From contig NZ_JAGSYG010000004.1 of NCBI RefSeq assembly GCF_025685655.1, positions 597,923 through 661,922 of the forward strand: a DNA stretch of 64,000 nucleotides, written 5' to 3'. Source of the DNA: Acidicapsa ligni (lineage in GTDB: Bacteria > Acidobacteriota > Terriglobia > Terriglobales > Acidobacteriaceae). The position numbers and the translations under genes were made by a program. Position 1 is the first letter of the stretch. Each line of letters opens with the position of its first letter. The notes under the pieces are model-generated. The model ran no database searches. It was not told the origin of the DNA and saw nothing but the letters and a program-made list of their open reading frames with translations. Shown piece by piece: positions 41,997 to 50,307 of this stretch.

Positions 41997-43868
41997 TTAG
42001 CTCTTCAGAGCTACTCGAAGATATAACTCGCGCAATTGCTGTTCGCTTACTGGAGTTGGTGCATCCACCATGACGTCGACGGCCTTGGCTGTTTTGGGGA
42101 AGGCAATTACTTCGCGCAGGCTGGGAGCGCCGGCGAGCAGCATTGCGATGCGATCCAGCCCGAGCGCGATGCCACCGTGCGGCGGAGTGCCATATTCGAG
42201 CGCGTCGAGGAAGAATCCAAAGCGAGACCGCGCATCTTCATCGGAAATTCCCAGCGACTTGAAGATCTGCTGCTGCATGTCCTTGCGATGAATACGAATC
42301 GATCCCGAACCGAGCTCGAGCCCGTTCATTGCGAGGTCATAGCAACGTGCTCGTACTGCTGCCGGATCGGTAAAGAGCTTGTCCAGATCGCCCTCGTAGG
42401 GAGCGGTAAATGGATGATGGGCAGGCACCCATTGGCCGGACTCGCCGTCATGCTCGAACATGGGGAAATCCGTAACCCAGATGGGCTGGAAGGCTTTGCT
42501 TCCGTCAAGCAGAGTTGCGTTTGGATCGGCTGTTTCGACCACGGTAGTGGTGATGCCGAAGGCTCCGTGACGATCTGCATATTTACGCGCGAGTTCAACG
42601 CGGAAATTTCCGGCTGCGGAATAGATGGCGATTTCACGCTCGGAAAGACGTCCTGGGATCTTTGTATTCGAAGCCTGAATCGGATGTGCCGGATCGCCTG
42701 CGACGACGATGACAAAGTCGTTTTCACCGGCGTTTGTCAGTTGGCGCAGCTTCTCGACGGCAGCGGGAAAACCCTTTTCCAGCCGCTTTAGATCGTCGAT
42801 GAATTTTGCGCCTTTGCGTTGGTCGAAGAGAGGATGATTGTCCTCGCGCTCCTTGCGGCTGAGCACGCCGACATTGGGAATGCGCAAGGCGATGACGGGC
42901 AATGAGGCATCCAGATTGAGGGTGGTTAAATCCTCATCTGAAAACGCTTCGCGGACATCGGTTAGACCGGGCAGCCTCAGGTCGGGCTTATCCACGCCAA
43001 ACTGGCGGATCGCTTCGTCGTAGGTGATCTGGGGGAACGGCGCGGCGAGTGCGACGCCTGCGGCAGCGAAGCCAGCGACGAGGAACTTTTCCACGACGGC
43101 GAAGACCATCTCCTGCTGAGGGAAACTCATCTCCAGATCGATCTGTGTGAACTCAAGCTGGCGGTCTGCGCGCAGGTCTTCATCGCGGAAGCAACGCGCA
43201 ATCTGGAAGTACTTATCGAAGCCCGAGATCATCAGGATTTGCTTGAAGATCTGCGGCGACTGCGGCAGCGCATAAAATTCGCCTGCATGAATGCGGCTTG
43301 GCACGAGGAAATCACGCGCGCCTTCGGGTGTCGACTTGTTCAAAATTGGAGTCTCGATCTCCAGAAAGCCCTGGTCGCTCAGGCTCTGACGCACGGCGAG
43401 CGTGACGCGATGGCGAATCCAGAAATTGCGTTGCATCTCGGCGCGGCGCAGATCGAGGTAGCGATACTTGAGGCGCACTTCTTCGTTGGCAATGGCTTCT
43501 TCGGCAGGCGAAAAAGGCGCCAGTTTCGCGTCGTTCAAGATGAGAATCTGGGTGGCTTCAATCTCGATCTCGCCGGTCGGCATCTTGGGATTGATCGCGA
43601 GTGAATCGCGCAGGCGTACCTTGCCGACGGCGGCTACTACATACTCCGGACGAATTGCTTCGCCCTTGGCGTGGCCCTCGGGAGTGAGGTCGCGATCCAG
43701 CACAATCTGCGCAATGCCGCTGCGGTCGCGCAGGTCGAGGAAGATCAGATTTCCGTGATCGCGCCGCCGGTTTACCCAGCCCATCAAAACTACTTGCTTA
43801 CCAGCGTCGGCTGCGCGCAAATCTCCGCACAGATGTGTCCGTTCCAACTTGCCTAAAAAGTCGAGCAC
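41997..43868 (-). CDS. aspS: Aspartyl-tRNA synthetase (aspartate-tRNA(Asn) type by signature)
   Basis: 623 aa from the GTG at 43868, placed after AAAGGA and 13 bases beyond the hisS stop; the frame is open further upstream inside hisS. Bacterial AspRS: anticodon-binding OB fold (VLMGWVNRRRDHGNLIFLD, about residue 29), class II core with FRDEDLRADRQLEFTQIDLE (motif 2), the inserted GAD domain in the middle, and GIALGLDRIAMLLAGAPSLR (motif 3). The His in RRRDHG, instead of the Leu of E. coli AspRS, is the marker reported for non-discriminating enzymes that also charge tRNA-Asn. Such organisms use GatCAB amidation. aspS follows hisS in one operon. Confidence 0.95.
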   Translation of the reverse strand: MLDFLGKLERTHLCGDLRAADAGKQVVLMGWVNRRRDHGNLIFLDLRDRSGIAQIVLDRDLTPEGHAKGEAIRPEYVVAAVGKVRLRDSLAINPKMPTGEIEIEATQILILNDAKLAPFSPAEEAIANEEVRLKYRYLDLRRAEMQRNFWIRHRVTLAVRQSLSDQGFLEIETPILNKSTPEGARDFLVPSRIHAGEFYALPQSPQIFKQILMISGFDKYFQIARCFRDEDLRADRQLEFTQIDLEMSFPQQEMVFAVVEKFLVAGFAAAGVALAAPFPQITYDEAIRQFGVDKPDLRLPGLTDVREAFSDEDLTTLNLDASLPVIALRIPNVGVLSRKEREDNHPLFDQRKGAKFIDDLKRLEKGFPAAVEKLRQLTNAGENDFVIVVAGDPAHPIQASNTKIPGRLSEREIAIYSAAGNFRVELARKYADRHGAFGITTTVVETADPNATLLDGSKAFQPIWVTDFPMFEHDGESGQWVPAHHPFTAPYEGDLDKLFTDPAAVRARCYDLAMNGLELGSGSIRIHRKDMQQQIFKSLGISDEDARSRFGFFLDALEYGTPPHGGIALGLDRIAMLLAGAPSLREVIAFPKTAKAVDVMVDAPTPVSEQQLRELYLRVALKS

Positions 43869-43881
43869 CACAGATCCTTTA

Positions 43882-45192
43882 CTAGTACTTGTTTCGGGAT
43901 GAAAGGAGAAACGCAGCCAACTCCACGCGCGCAACCTTGCTTTGAACGCCGCTGGCGAAGTCCTTGACGGTAAGAATACCGGATTTTGCCTCGTCCTCGC
44001 CGAGCATCACGATGGTCCGCGCTACCTTATCCGCGGCTTCAAATGACTTTTTCAAGCGGAACGATCCGTCGCCCAGCTCAATCCGGAGGCCGGGCCGATC
44101 CGGTTGGCTGCGGCGAAGTTCGCGTGCGAGTTCGAGTGCAGCGGCATTCTGCGCCTCGCCCAGCGGAGCGATATAGGCGTCGGCGAGCTCTGCTTTGGCT
44201 GCTTCGACGGCTTGCAGGGTCAGCACGAGACGGTCTTCGCCCATGGCAAAACCAATGCCGGGAGCTTTGGGTCCGCCGATCAGTTCGCTCAGCCCGTCAT
44301 AGCGGCCGCCGCCGAGCAGCGCGTTTTGCGCACCGAGGCCGCCGTGCGTGAATTCGAAGGTGGTTCGCGTGTAGTAGTCGAGGCCGCGCACCAGGCGGTG
44401 ATCGCGGGTGTAGGGAACGCTTGCTGCGTCCAGTGCGGCGCAGACTGCGGCGAAGTGAGCTTTGGAGTCTTCATCCAGGGAGTCGGCGATCCTGGGCAGG
44501 GCGTCGATGAACGGCTGATCTTCCGGCACCTTGCAATCGAGGACGCGCAGAGGATTGGTGACGGCGCGGCGCTGGCAGTCCACGCACATCTGGGAGACGA
44601 TCGGGGCCAGCGCTGCTTTGAGCGTCTCGATGTATTTGGGGCGGTCGCTGGCTGAGCCGACGGAGTTGATCTTTAGCGTCCAGCCGGAGATACCCAGTTC
44701 ATCGAGCAGGGTTGAAAGCATTTCGAGCACTTCGGCATCGCGCAGGGGCGACTCGGAGCCGGCGGAAACGGGTCCGATGACCTCCGCGCCGATCTGTGAA
44801 AACTGCCGGTAGCGGCCTTTTTGCGGGCGTTCGCGGCGGAACTGCGGGCCGATGTAATAGAGCTTCTGCAACTGGCCGGTTTCGCCGAGCTTGTGTTCGA
44901 TGTAGGCGCGCACCACGCCGGCGGTGTTTTCGGGGCGAAGGGTTAGCTGCTGCGTCTTTTCGGATTGTGCGCGGGCACGATCTTCCCAGGTGTACATTTC
45001 CTTGGAGACGATATCGGTTTCTTCGCCTACGCCGCGGGAAAACAGCGCCGTATCTTCAAAGACCGGTGTGCGAATCTCACCGAAGTTATACCGTTCAAAG
45101 ACGGACCGGGCGGTCGCCTCAATCCGATTCCAAAGCCCTGTCTCCGCGGGTAAAAGATCCCGCGTGCCGCGTACTGCTTTCAATGTGGTCAT
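43882..45192 (-). CDS. hisS: Histidyl-tRNA synthetase
   Basis: 436 aa class II synthetase. AVRGTRDLLPAETGLWNRIE starts it, TLRPENTAGVVRAYIEH is motif 2 neighbourhood, QFRRERPQKGRYRQFSQIGA is the ATP/histidine-binding loop, and LVRGLDYYTRTTFEF is the HisA motif. Motif 3 is in GIGFAMGEDRLVL, then an anticodon-binding domain (YIAPLGEAQNAAALELAREL). It is first of the hisS-aspS pair, an order seen in several bacterial phyla. No frameshift or missing residue is noticed. Confidence 0.96.
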   Translation of the reverse strand: MTTLKAVRGTRDLLPAETGLWNRIEATARSVFERYNFGEIRTPVFEDTALFSRGVGEETDIVSKEMYTWEDRARAQSEKTQQLTLRPENTAGVVRAYIEHKLGETGQLQKLYYIGPQFRRERPQKGRYRQFSQIGAEVIGPVSAGSESPLRDAEVLEMLSTLLDELGISGWTLKINSVGSASDRPKYIETLKAALAPIVSQMCVDCQRRAVTNPLRVLDCKVPEDQPFIDALPRIADSLDEDSKAHFAAVCAALDAASVPYTRDHRLVRGLDYYTRTTFEFTHGGLGAQNALLGGGRYDGLSELIGGPKAPGIGFAMGEDRLVLTLQAVEAAKAELADAYIAPLGEAQNAAALELARELRRSQPDRPGLRIELGDGSFRLKKSFEAADKVARTIVMLGEDEAKSGILTVKDFASGVQSKVARVELAAFLLSSRNKY

Positions 45193-45247
45193 AGCTTTTC
45201 CAGTCTAAATGGCGGGTCAAACATGCGGGCTAGGCGGGCAGGGAAGC

Positions 45248-46042
45248 CTACAGACCGGCCAGGATTCCATCCCAGAGATTGATGCGCGCCTGCAGGGCTG
45301 ATTCTGCTGCGTTTGCGGCTTCTTCCCAGAGTTGCTCGTCGTTGCCGCAGAGATCGGCTACCATTCGCAGGGAAAGTGGGCCGTGGTCTTCGCCGTCGAC
45401 CTCGATGTGACGTTCGAGATACCAGAGGAACTTTGCGAATTGTCCGTTCCTCTGTGCATCCAAGTCGCGAACGAAGCTGCGAAACATATCGGGGATTACG
45501 TCTTCGCGGCCGAATGTGAAGGCGGCGGCGATGGTGTGCACTTGGCCGGAAGAGATCCGTTCAAAGGTGGAAGTTACGAACTGCTTTGCCGGTACGGGTA
45601 GCCCCGGACTGTTTAAATGCCCGCTTAAATTCAGATTTTCGGGGGTGGATGTTCCATGCGCTACTTCTGTGAGCAGGGCCTGAATCGCGGCGGTATCTGC
45701 TCCTGACTCCTGCATCGCTTCGAGATAGAGTTCGAAGTGGCTGATGGCGCGATCCTGGTAGAGGTCGCTCTCTTCGCCGAGTACGATCTCGTTGATAAAC
45801 CGACGGCTGGCTGGCCAGGGCGTCGGCTGCCAGGGAACGGTAACGCAGGTCAGCCGCGCCTGGAGAGCCTTGAGCAGGGACATGAAATCCCAGACGGCAA
45901 ATACGTGCGATTCCATGAAGATTTGCAGGTCTCTCGGCTTCTGGATACGCGAGTAAAGCGGATGCTCCGCGAGCCGGGCGCGAACCGGGGCTATGCGTGC
46001 GGCGATCAGGTCAATCGAAGGGGCAGAAATTAATGGATACAC
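45248..46042 (-). CDS. DUF3050 protein, heme-oxygenase-like fold
   Basis: 264 aa from a GTG at 46042; an ATG at 46078 would overlap the neighbouring divergent gene. RLAEHPLYSRIQKPRDLQIF, then MESHVFAVWDFMSLLKALQ (about 50-70) is the conserved DUF3050 helix with its His and Trp. EIVLGEESDLY, SHFELYLEAMQESGAD and GREDVIPDMFRSFV carry acidic and His residues that could bind metal. FLWYLERHIEVDGEDHGPLS completes the His/Glu pattern. The fold is related to heme oxygenase-like di-iron proteins, but no activity is established. It reads away from the aldo/keto reductase gene. Confidence 0.85.
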   Translation of the reverse strand: MYPLISAPSIDLIAARIAPVRARLAEHPLYSRIQKPRDLQIFMESHVFAVWDFMSLLKALQARLTCVTVPWQPTPWPASRRFINEIVLGEESDLYQDRAISHFELYLEAMQESGADTAAIQALLTEVAHGTSTPENLNLSGHLNSPGLPVPAKQFVTSTFERISSGQVHTIAAAFTFGREDVIPDMFRSFVRDLDAQRNGQFAKFLWYLERHIEVDGEDHGPLSLRMVADLCGNDEQLWEEAANAAESALQARINLWDGILAGL

Positions 46043-46099
46043 GCTTTCATTATCTCTAACCTGGTGAAACCTATACATTCTCCCGGCATCGAACCATCC

Positions 46100-47158
46100 A
46101 TGGAATACCGTTTACTAGGGGGCTCCGGCCTCAAAGTCTCTGCATTAAGTTTTGGCACCGGCACGTTCGGCGGCGCCAATGAGTTCTTCCAAGCCTGGGG
46201 GAACACCGATGTAGCCGAAGCTCGTCGCCTCATTGATATCTGTTTTGAGGCTGGAATCAATCTTTTCGACACTGCCAATATCTACTCGAAGGGCGTTTCA
46301 GAAGAGATCCTCGGCAAAGCTCTGGAAGGTAAGCGCGACAAGGCTCTTATTTCGACCAAGGCTACGTTTGCGATGGGCGACGGCCCGAATGACAAGGGCT
46401 CCTCTCGCTACCACCTCACCAGTGCGCTTGAGGCCAGTCTGCGCCGCCTCAATACCGATTACGTGGATATTTATCACCTCCACGGCTTTGACGCGCTGAC
46501 GCCTGTCGAGGAAACGCTGGATACGCTCAACAAATTTGTTCGTGAGGGCAAAGTTCGCTACATTGCCTGCTCCAATTTTTCCGGCTGGCATTTGATGAAG
46601 TCCCTGGCGGTTGCCGAGCGTTATGGTTTGACTCGCTACGTTGCACACCAGGTTTATTACTCCCTCATTGGCCGTGAATATGAGTGGGAGCTGATGCCGC
46701 TTGGGCTGGACCAGAAAGTGGGCGCTCTTGTGTGGAGTCCGCTTGGATGGGGACGTCTTACGGGCAAGCTGCGTCGTGGTCAGCCGCTGCCGGAGACCAG
46801 CCGGCTGCATAAGACTGCGGATTACGGCCCGCAGGTTCCGGAGGAATATCTCTATACGGTTGTGGATGCTCTGGATGCGGTTGCTGCTGAAACGGGCAAA
46901 TCCGTGCCGCAGGTCGCTTTGAACTGGCTTCTGCAGCGTCCTACGGTGTCTTCGGTCATTATCGGGGCACGCAACGAGGAGCAGTTGCGTCAGAATATTG
47001 CGGCTGCCGGGTGGAATCTCACTGCCGAGCAGGTTGCTCAACTGGATCGGGCGAGCCAGCAGCCGCCGATCTATCCTTACTGGCATCAGCGGCAGTTTAC
47101 TGAGCGCAATCCGCTGCCGGTTGCTTTGCCTCCCGAGCTGGAAAAAGAGGAAAAGTAG
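46100..47158 (+). CDS. Aldo/keto reductase, Kv-beta/YghZ-like
   Basis: 352 aa from the ATG at 46100, chosen because MEYRLLGGSGLKVSALSFGT is the family start (a GTG at 46064 is alternative). Catalytic tetrad: Asp and Tyr in FDTANIYSKGVSEEILG (about 56), Lys in ISTKATF (about 87), His in YHLHGFD (about 128). The NADP-binding end VSSVIIGARNEEQLRQN is typical. It probably reduces aldehydes in the cytoplasm. A compact hairpin terminator follows. Confidence 0.94.
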   Translation: MEYRLLGGSGLKVSALSFGTGTFGGANEFFQAWGNTDVAEARRLIDICFEAGINLFDTANIYSKGVSEEILGKALEGKRDKALISTKATFAMGDGPNDKGSSRYHLTSALEASLRRLNTDYVDIYHLHGFDALTPVEETLDTLNKFVREGKVRYIACSNFSGWHLMKSLAVAERYGLTRYVAHQVYYSLIGREYEWELMPLGLDQKVGALVWSPLGWGRLTGKLRRGQPLPETSRLHKTADYGPQVPEEYLYTVVDALDAVAAETGKSVPQVALNWLLQRPTVSSVIIGARNEEQLRQNIAAAGWNLTAEQVAQLDRASQQPPIYPYWHQRQFTERNPLPVALPPELEKEEK

Positions 47159-47164
47159 TCTCAG

Positions 47165-47195
47165 ATCGGGGGCAGGAATGCTCCCGATTTGTTTT
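47165..47195 (+). terminator. Rho-independent terminator of the aldo/keto reductase gene
   Basis: ATCGGGGGCA (47165-47174), GGAA loop, TGCTCCCGAT (47179-47188), one G-U pair, then TTGTTTT. Confidence 0.8.
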
Positions 47196-47202
47196 GCGGC
47201 GC

Positions 47203-47264
47203 TTGACATGGCCGCTCAAACATTTAAAACATTCCCCGCGGGGAACCTTGGCTGGCGATACAAT
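47203..47264 (+). promoter_or_regulatory. Possible promoter and operator of the desaturase gene
   Basis: A TTGACA at 47203-47208 lacks a good -10 partner. A TACAAT at 47259-47264 is preceded by the 14-base palindrome TTCCCCGCGGGGAA (47232-47245) that would cover its -35 region, suggesting a repressor site. Only the palindrome is certain. Confidence 0.35.
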
Positions 47265-47314
47265 CTAAGTACCGGTCAATTTATTGGCTTAGTATCACCT
47301 TGAGGAACCAACGG

Positions 47315-48298
47315 ATGCCCCCAGTAGCAACGAACCTTCCGGAAACAGATTCTGCAGTAGCCACACAGGTTGGCTCAGCCGCCAGTCGCCGTGCAACCAC
47401 CGCCGCACGCGAAGAAGTACGCATGGGCCGCGAAGCCAACTATGGCGGAATCAACTGGGTGACAGCGTTGTTTATCGGCGCTTTCCATATTGGAGCCGTT
47501 GTCGCGCTTTTCTATTTCAGCTGGAGCCGCCTGGCCGTGGCTCTCGTCCTCTGGGTTCTGGCGATCAATGTCGGAATCGGTGTCTGCTATCACCGCCTGC
47601 TCACGCATCGCGGTTTCCAGACCCCCAAGTGGATCGAGTACCTCATGACCATTTGTGCCACGCTGGCGCTTGAGGGCGGTCCGATTTTCTGGGTAGCAGT
47701 TCATCGCGTTCATCATCAGCACAGCGATCACACCGGCGATCCGCACACTCCTAAAGAGGGTCCGTGGTGGGCGCACATCGGCTGGATGGTTCTCGGCAAG
47801 TCTATGCATGCCAAGACTTCTTCCCTTGCCCGCTATGTTCCCGATCTTGCCCGCGATCGCTTCCATCTCTGGATGAGCAAGTATCACTGGGTTAGCCTGG
47901 TGGCCTGCGGAGTGGTTCTTTTCGGCCTCGGCTCGTGGATCGACCACGGTGTCATGGGTGGCGTCAAGATGGTTCTCTGGGGTGTCTTCCTGCGCGTAAC
48001 GCTGGGTTTGCACGCTACCTGGCTGGTGAATTCGGCCACGCATCTCTGGGGCAGCCGCCGTTTTGAAACCCGCGATGATTCGCGCAACAGCTTCTGGGTT
48101 GCGATGATCACGGGCGGCGAGGGCTGGCACAACAATCATCATGCGCACCCCGTTTCGGCGCGTCATGGACTGACCTGGTACGAGATTGACCCTAACTTCT
48201 ACATCATCTGGGCGCTTTCCAAGCTCGGTCTGGCGAAGAAGATCCAGGTGGCCCGCTATGACAAGGCCAATCCCAAGCCGGCTGGCACCGCGCACTAA
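47315..48298 (+). CDS. Acyl-CoA/acyl-lipid fatty acid desaturase
   Basis: 327 aa from the ATG at 47315, which has GAGGA eight bases upstream. Four membrane helices (for example WVTALFIGAFHIGAVVALFYF). The three His boxes of delta-9 type membrane desaturases are present: HRLLTHRGF (about 97), HRVHHQHSD (about 136) and EGWHNNHHAHP (about 272). It introduces a double bond into membrane fatty acids with di-iron, oxygen and an electron donor. The first 40 residues are Ala/Thr-rich and probably cytosolic and disordered. It stands alone, followed by a terminator. Confidence 0.94.
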   Translation: MPPVATNLPETDSAVATQVGSAASRRATTAAREEVRMGREANYGGINWVTALFIGAFHIGAVVALFYFSWSRLAVALVLWVLAINVGIGVCYHRLLTHRGFQTPKWIEYLMTICATLALEGGPIFWVAVHRVHHQHSDHTGDPHTPKEGPWWAHIGWMVLGKSMHAKTSSLARYVPDLARDRFHLWMSKYHWVSLVACGVVLFGLGSWIDHGVMGGVKMVLWGVFLRVTLGLHATWLVNSATHLWGSRRFETRDDSRNSFWVAMITGGEGWHNNHHAHPVSARHGLTWYEIDPNFYIIWALSKLGLAKKIQVARYDKANPKPAGTAH

Positions 48299-48346
48299 GG
48301 GCAGGGAATCCGGTACTGCCAAAGTTCTTCTGATTTGAAATCAATG

Positions 48347-48376
48347 AAAAGCGCCTGCTACTTAGCAGGCGCTTTT
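48347..48376. terminator. Terminator after the desaturase gene
   Basis: AAAAGCGCCTGCT, ACTT loop, AGCAGGCGCTTTT followed by TGTTTTG. A-tract on the left and T-tract on the right make it able to serve the converging gene at 48427 as well. Confidence 0.88.
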
Positions 48377-48426
48377 TGTTTTGCTTATTTCAGGCTGCTA
48401 TTTGGGATGGCCGGGCGCTGATTGCT

Positions 48427-48945
48427 CTAGCGTCCGGTCTCTCGCAGATAGATTGCTGTGTAATCCACGTAATTGCGTGCGTAGGTCAGGATTAGTTCGC
48501 GGTCTTTATCTCCGAGTTCGCGGCGCATTTTGGCTGGAATGCCGGTCCAGAGTGTTCTGGGTGGAATGATTGTTCCTTCAGGAACGACGGCGCCCGCTGC
48601 GATAATCGATCCTTCGCCGACTCGGGCATTGTTCAGCACGGTGGCATTCATGCCGATCAGGACTGCATCTTCCAGTACGCATCCATGCACCGTGGCATTG
48701 TGGCCAATCGTGACCCAGTCGCCTACGGTCACGGAGTAAAGATGCCGCTGTCCGTGCAGCACGGCGCAGTCCTGCACGTTGGATTGAGAACCAATCCGGA
48801 TTGAGTTCACGTCTCCGCGAACGACTGCATTCATCCAGATGCTCGATCGTTCGCCAATCTCGACATCGCCGATAACCTGCGCGGAAAGATCAACATAGCT
48901 GCTGCCTGGAATAACGGGCTGATGTCCCTGAAAGCTCCGAATCAT
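48427..48945 (-). CDS. Gamma carbonic anhydrase-family protein
   Basis: 172 aa left-handed beta-helix of hexapeptide repeats (VDLSAQVIGDVEIGERSSIW, VVRGDVNSIRIGSQSNVQD). The three zinc His positions are visible in AVLHGQ and TIGHNATVHGC (about residues 64-86), and LIGMNATVLNNARVGEGSII follows. It lacks the acidic loop of Cam, as most bacterial YrdA/CaiE-like members do, so activity as carbonic anhydrase is likely but not certain. Its start codon is 138 bases from the rpsU start, reading away. Confidence 0.93.
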   Translation of the reverse strand: MIRSFQGHQPVIPGSSYVDLSAQVIGDVEIGERSSIWMNAVVRGDVNSIRIGSQSNVQDCAVLHGQRHLYSVTVGDWVTIGHNATVHGCVLEDAVLIGMNATVLNNARVGEGSIIAAGAVVPEGTIIPPRTLWTGIPAKMRRELGDKDRELILTYARNYVDYTAIYLRETGR

Positions 48946-49016
48946 AAATATGCTGCCTCCTGTATGCAGAAATCAGTCTATCGAAACTCCGGGCAAACTA
49001 TGTCACAGGGGCGAGA

Positions 49017-49046
49017 TTGGTCGGATTACGAAAAATCCCGTATTCT
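49017..49046 (+). promoter_or_regulatory. Probable promoter of rpsU
   Basis: TTGGTC (49017-49022), 18-base spacer, TATTCT (49041-49046), 37 bases upstream of the rpsU start. Confidence 0.4.
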
Positions 49047-49083
49047 AAGAGGAGCCATTTGGCGAGGTAGGGGGTGTATTCAT

Positions 49084-49281
49084 TTGGCAGAGGTTCGTGT
49101 GCAAGAAGGCGAGCCGCTTGAAAATGCGCTCCGTCGGTTTAAGCGGAAGGTTCAGCAGGAAGACATCATCAAGGAAGTCAAACGTCACTCCTACTACCTG
49201 AAGCCCGGCGAGAAGCGTCGCGTCAAGGAAGCACTGGCGCGTAAGCGGAATCGTAAGAAGGCTCGTAAAGAGCAGGACTAA
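49084..49281 (+). CDS. rpsU: 30S ribosomal protein S21
   Basis: 65 aa. From the TTG at 49084 the protein starts (M)AEVRVQEGEPLENALRRFKR, the normal S21 N-terminus, and ends in KRRVKEALARKRNRKKARKE. The frame is open further upstream to 48922, but that part overlaps the divergent carbonic anhydrase gene and is not S21. A GGTAGGGGG stretch precedes the TTG. S21 sits at the 16S 3' end and helps initiation. A terminator closes the gene. Confidence 0.94.
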   Translation: MAEVRVQEGEPLENALRRFKRKVQQEDIIKEVKRHSYYLKPGEKRRVKEALARKRNRKKARKEQD

Positions 49282-49332
49282 TTGCAGTTGCAGCAACCAG
49301 CCAGCGGCCATATACGCCGCTGATTTGGAATC

Positions 49333-49365
49333 AATCCCCAGAGGCCGGATCGGTCTCTGGGGATT
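49333..49365. terminator. Bidirectional terminator after rpsU
   Basis: AATCCCCAGAGGCC (49333-49346), 5-base loop, GGTCTCTGGGGATT with one G-U pair, then TTGATTTTT. It lies between converging genes. The word TCAAGTTTGACTC repeats twice just after it (49378-49406). Confidence 0.85.
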
Positions 49366-49443
49366 TTGATTTTTGATTCAAGTTTGACTCGACTCAAGTT
49401 TGACTCAAGAATGGCCTGGTGTAGTGCGTGGCCGGTGTGGGGT

Positions 49444-50205
49444 CTAGTTCACGTCGTCCGCGGTGTATACCTGCACTGGCCTTGTCGACAACTGTGGATC
49501 GAGGATCAACACGGTGCGTACTTCGCCGCCAACCAGGGCAAACACGCCTGAGGTGTAAATCGTGGTCGCGGTGATGGTAAGCTTCGTGCCGGCCGGAGCG
49601 ATCACCATGTACAGGCTCGAAGAGGGAATCGCCACGTAGTCTGAGATTGCATTGGCTGCCAATCCGACGATGATTGGCTTGGCGGTCGCGTACACGGTCG
49701 CTGAAGTGCCCGGCAGAAAATAGATGTCTACCGCGCCGGTCGAGGGTGCCTGGTTGATGAATCGGAAATCCGAGTGTCCGGTGGTCGCTGCCACGGATTG
49801 GTCCTGCAGGACGGAGACCTGGTAGCCCGCTTCGATATCTGTAATCAGCACGGACTGGCTTTGGTTGGCTGTGAGGCTGCCACTTGTACTCGCGAGTGCC
49901 TTGCCGGTTGAAGAGGTGGTAATTTTGACGGTGGCACTGGCAGAGGGCGCGAATTTTCCGTACGTGGTGATGTTTCCCTGACCGACATTGGAGGCCAGTA
50001 ACTGGCCCTCAACCGAGACATTGACTGCGGGCGCGTTGTAGGAAGCGTCGATGATCCGAACGAGGCTGGTGGTCGAAAAACCGGAGACGCTTTGGCATCC
50101 GGCGAGCAGCAGCGATCCAGCCAGACTTATTACTGCCAGCACGGCTATTAGCGGCATCGTCAGAAAGTTCGATCCAGCGCTCGCGTTTTCCCGGGGAATC
50201 ATCAT
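49444..50205 (-). CDS. DUF4397-domain lipoprotein
   Basis: 253 aa from the ATG at 50205, which has GGAG seven bases upstream; a TTG at 50241 gives a longer form. A lipoprotein signal (LIAVLAVISLAGSLLLAGCQ) precedes the DUF4397 region: VRIIDASYNAPAVNVSVEGQ, then SVLITDIEAGYQVSVLQDQ, FRFINQAPSTGAVDIYFLP and GEVRTVLILDPQLS. DUF4397 proteins are beta-sandwich surface proteins of unknown function. No operon partner is seen. Confidence 0.88.
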   Translation of the reverse strand: MMIPRENASAGSNFLTMPLIAVLAVISLAGSLLLAGCQSVSGFSTTSLVRIIDASYNAPAVNVSVEGQLLASNVGQGNITTYGKFAPSASATVKITTSSTGKALASTSGSLTANQSQSVLITDIEAGYQVSVLQDQSVAATTGHSDFRFINQAPSTGAVDIYFLPGTSATVYATAKPIIVGLAANAISDYVAIPSSSLYMVIAPAGTKLTITATTIYTSGVFALVGGEVRTVLILDPQLSTRPVQVYTADDVN

Positions 50206-50307
50206 TGCCAGCTCCGTCTCCATCTTACGTTGGGTAGTCAATCAACGTGCGAAGACTTCTTGCTCATCTCCTGTGTCATGAACCATTTCCCGCACCGGAT
50301 TCGGCCT

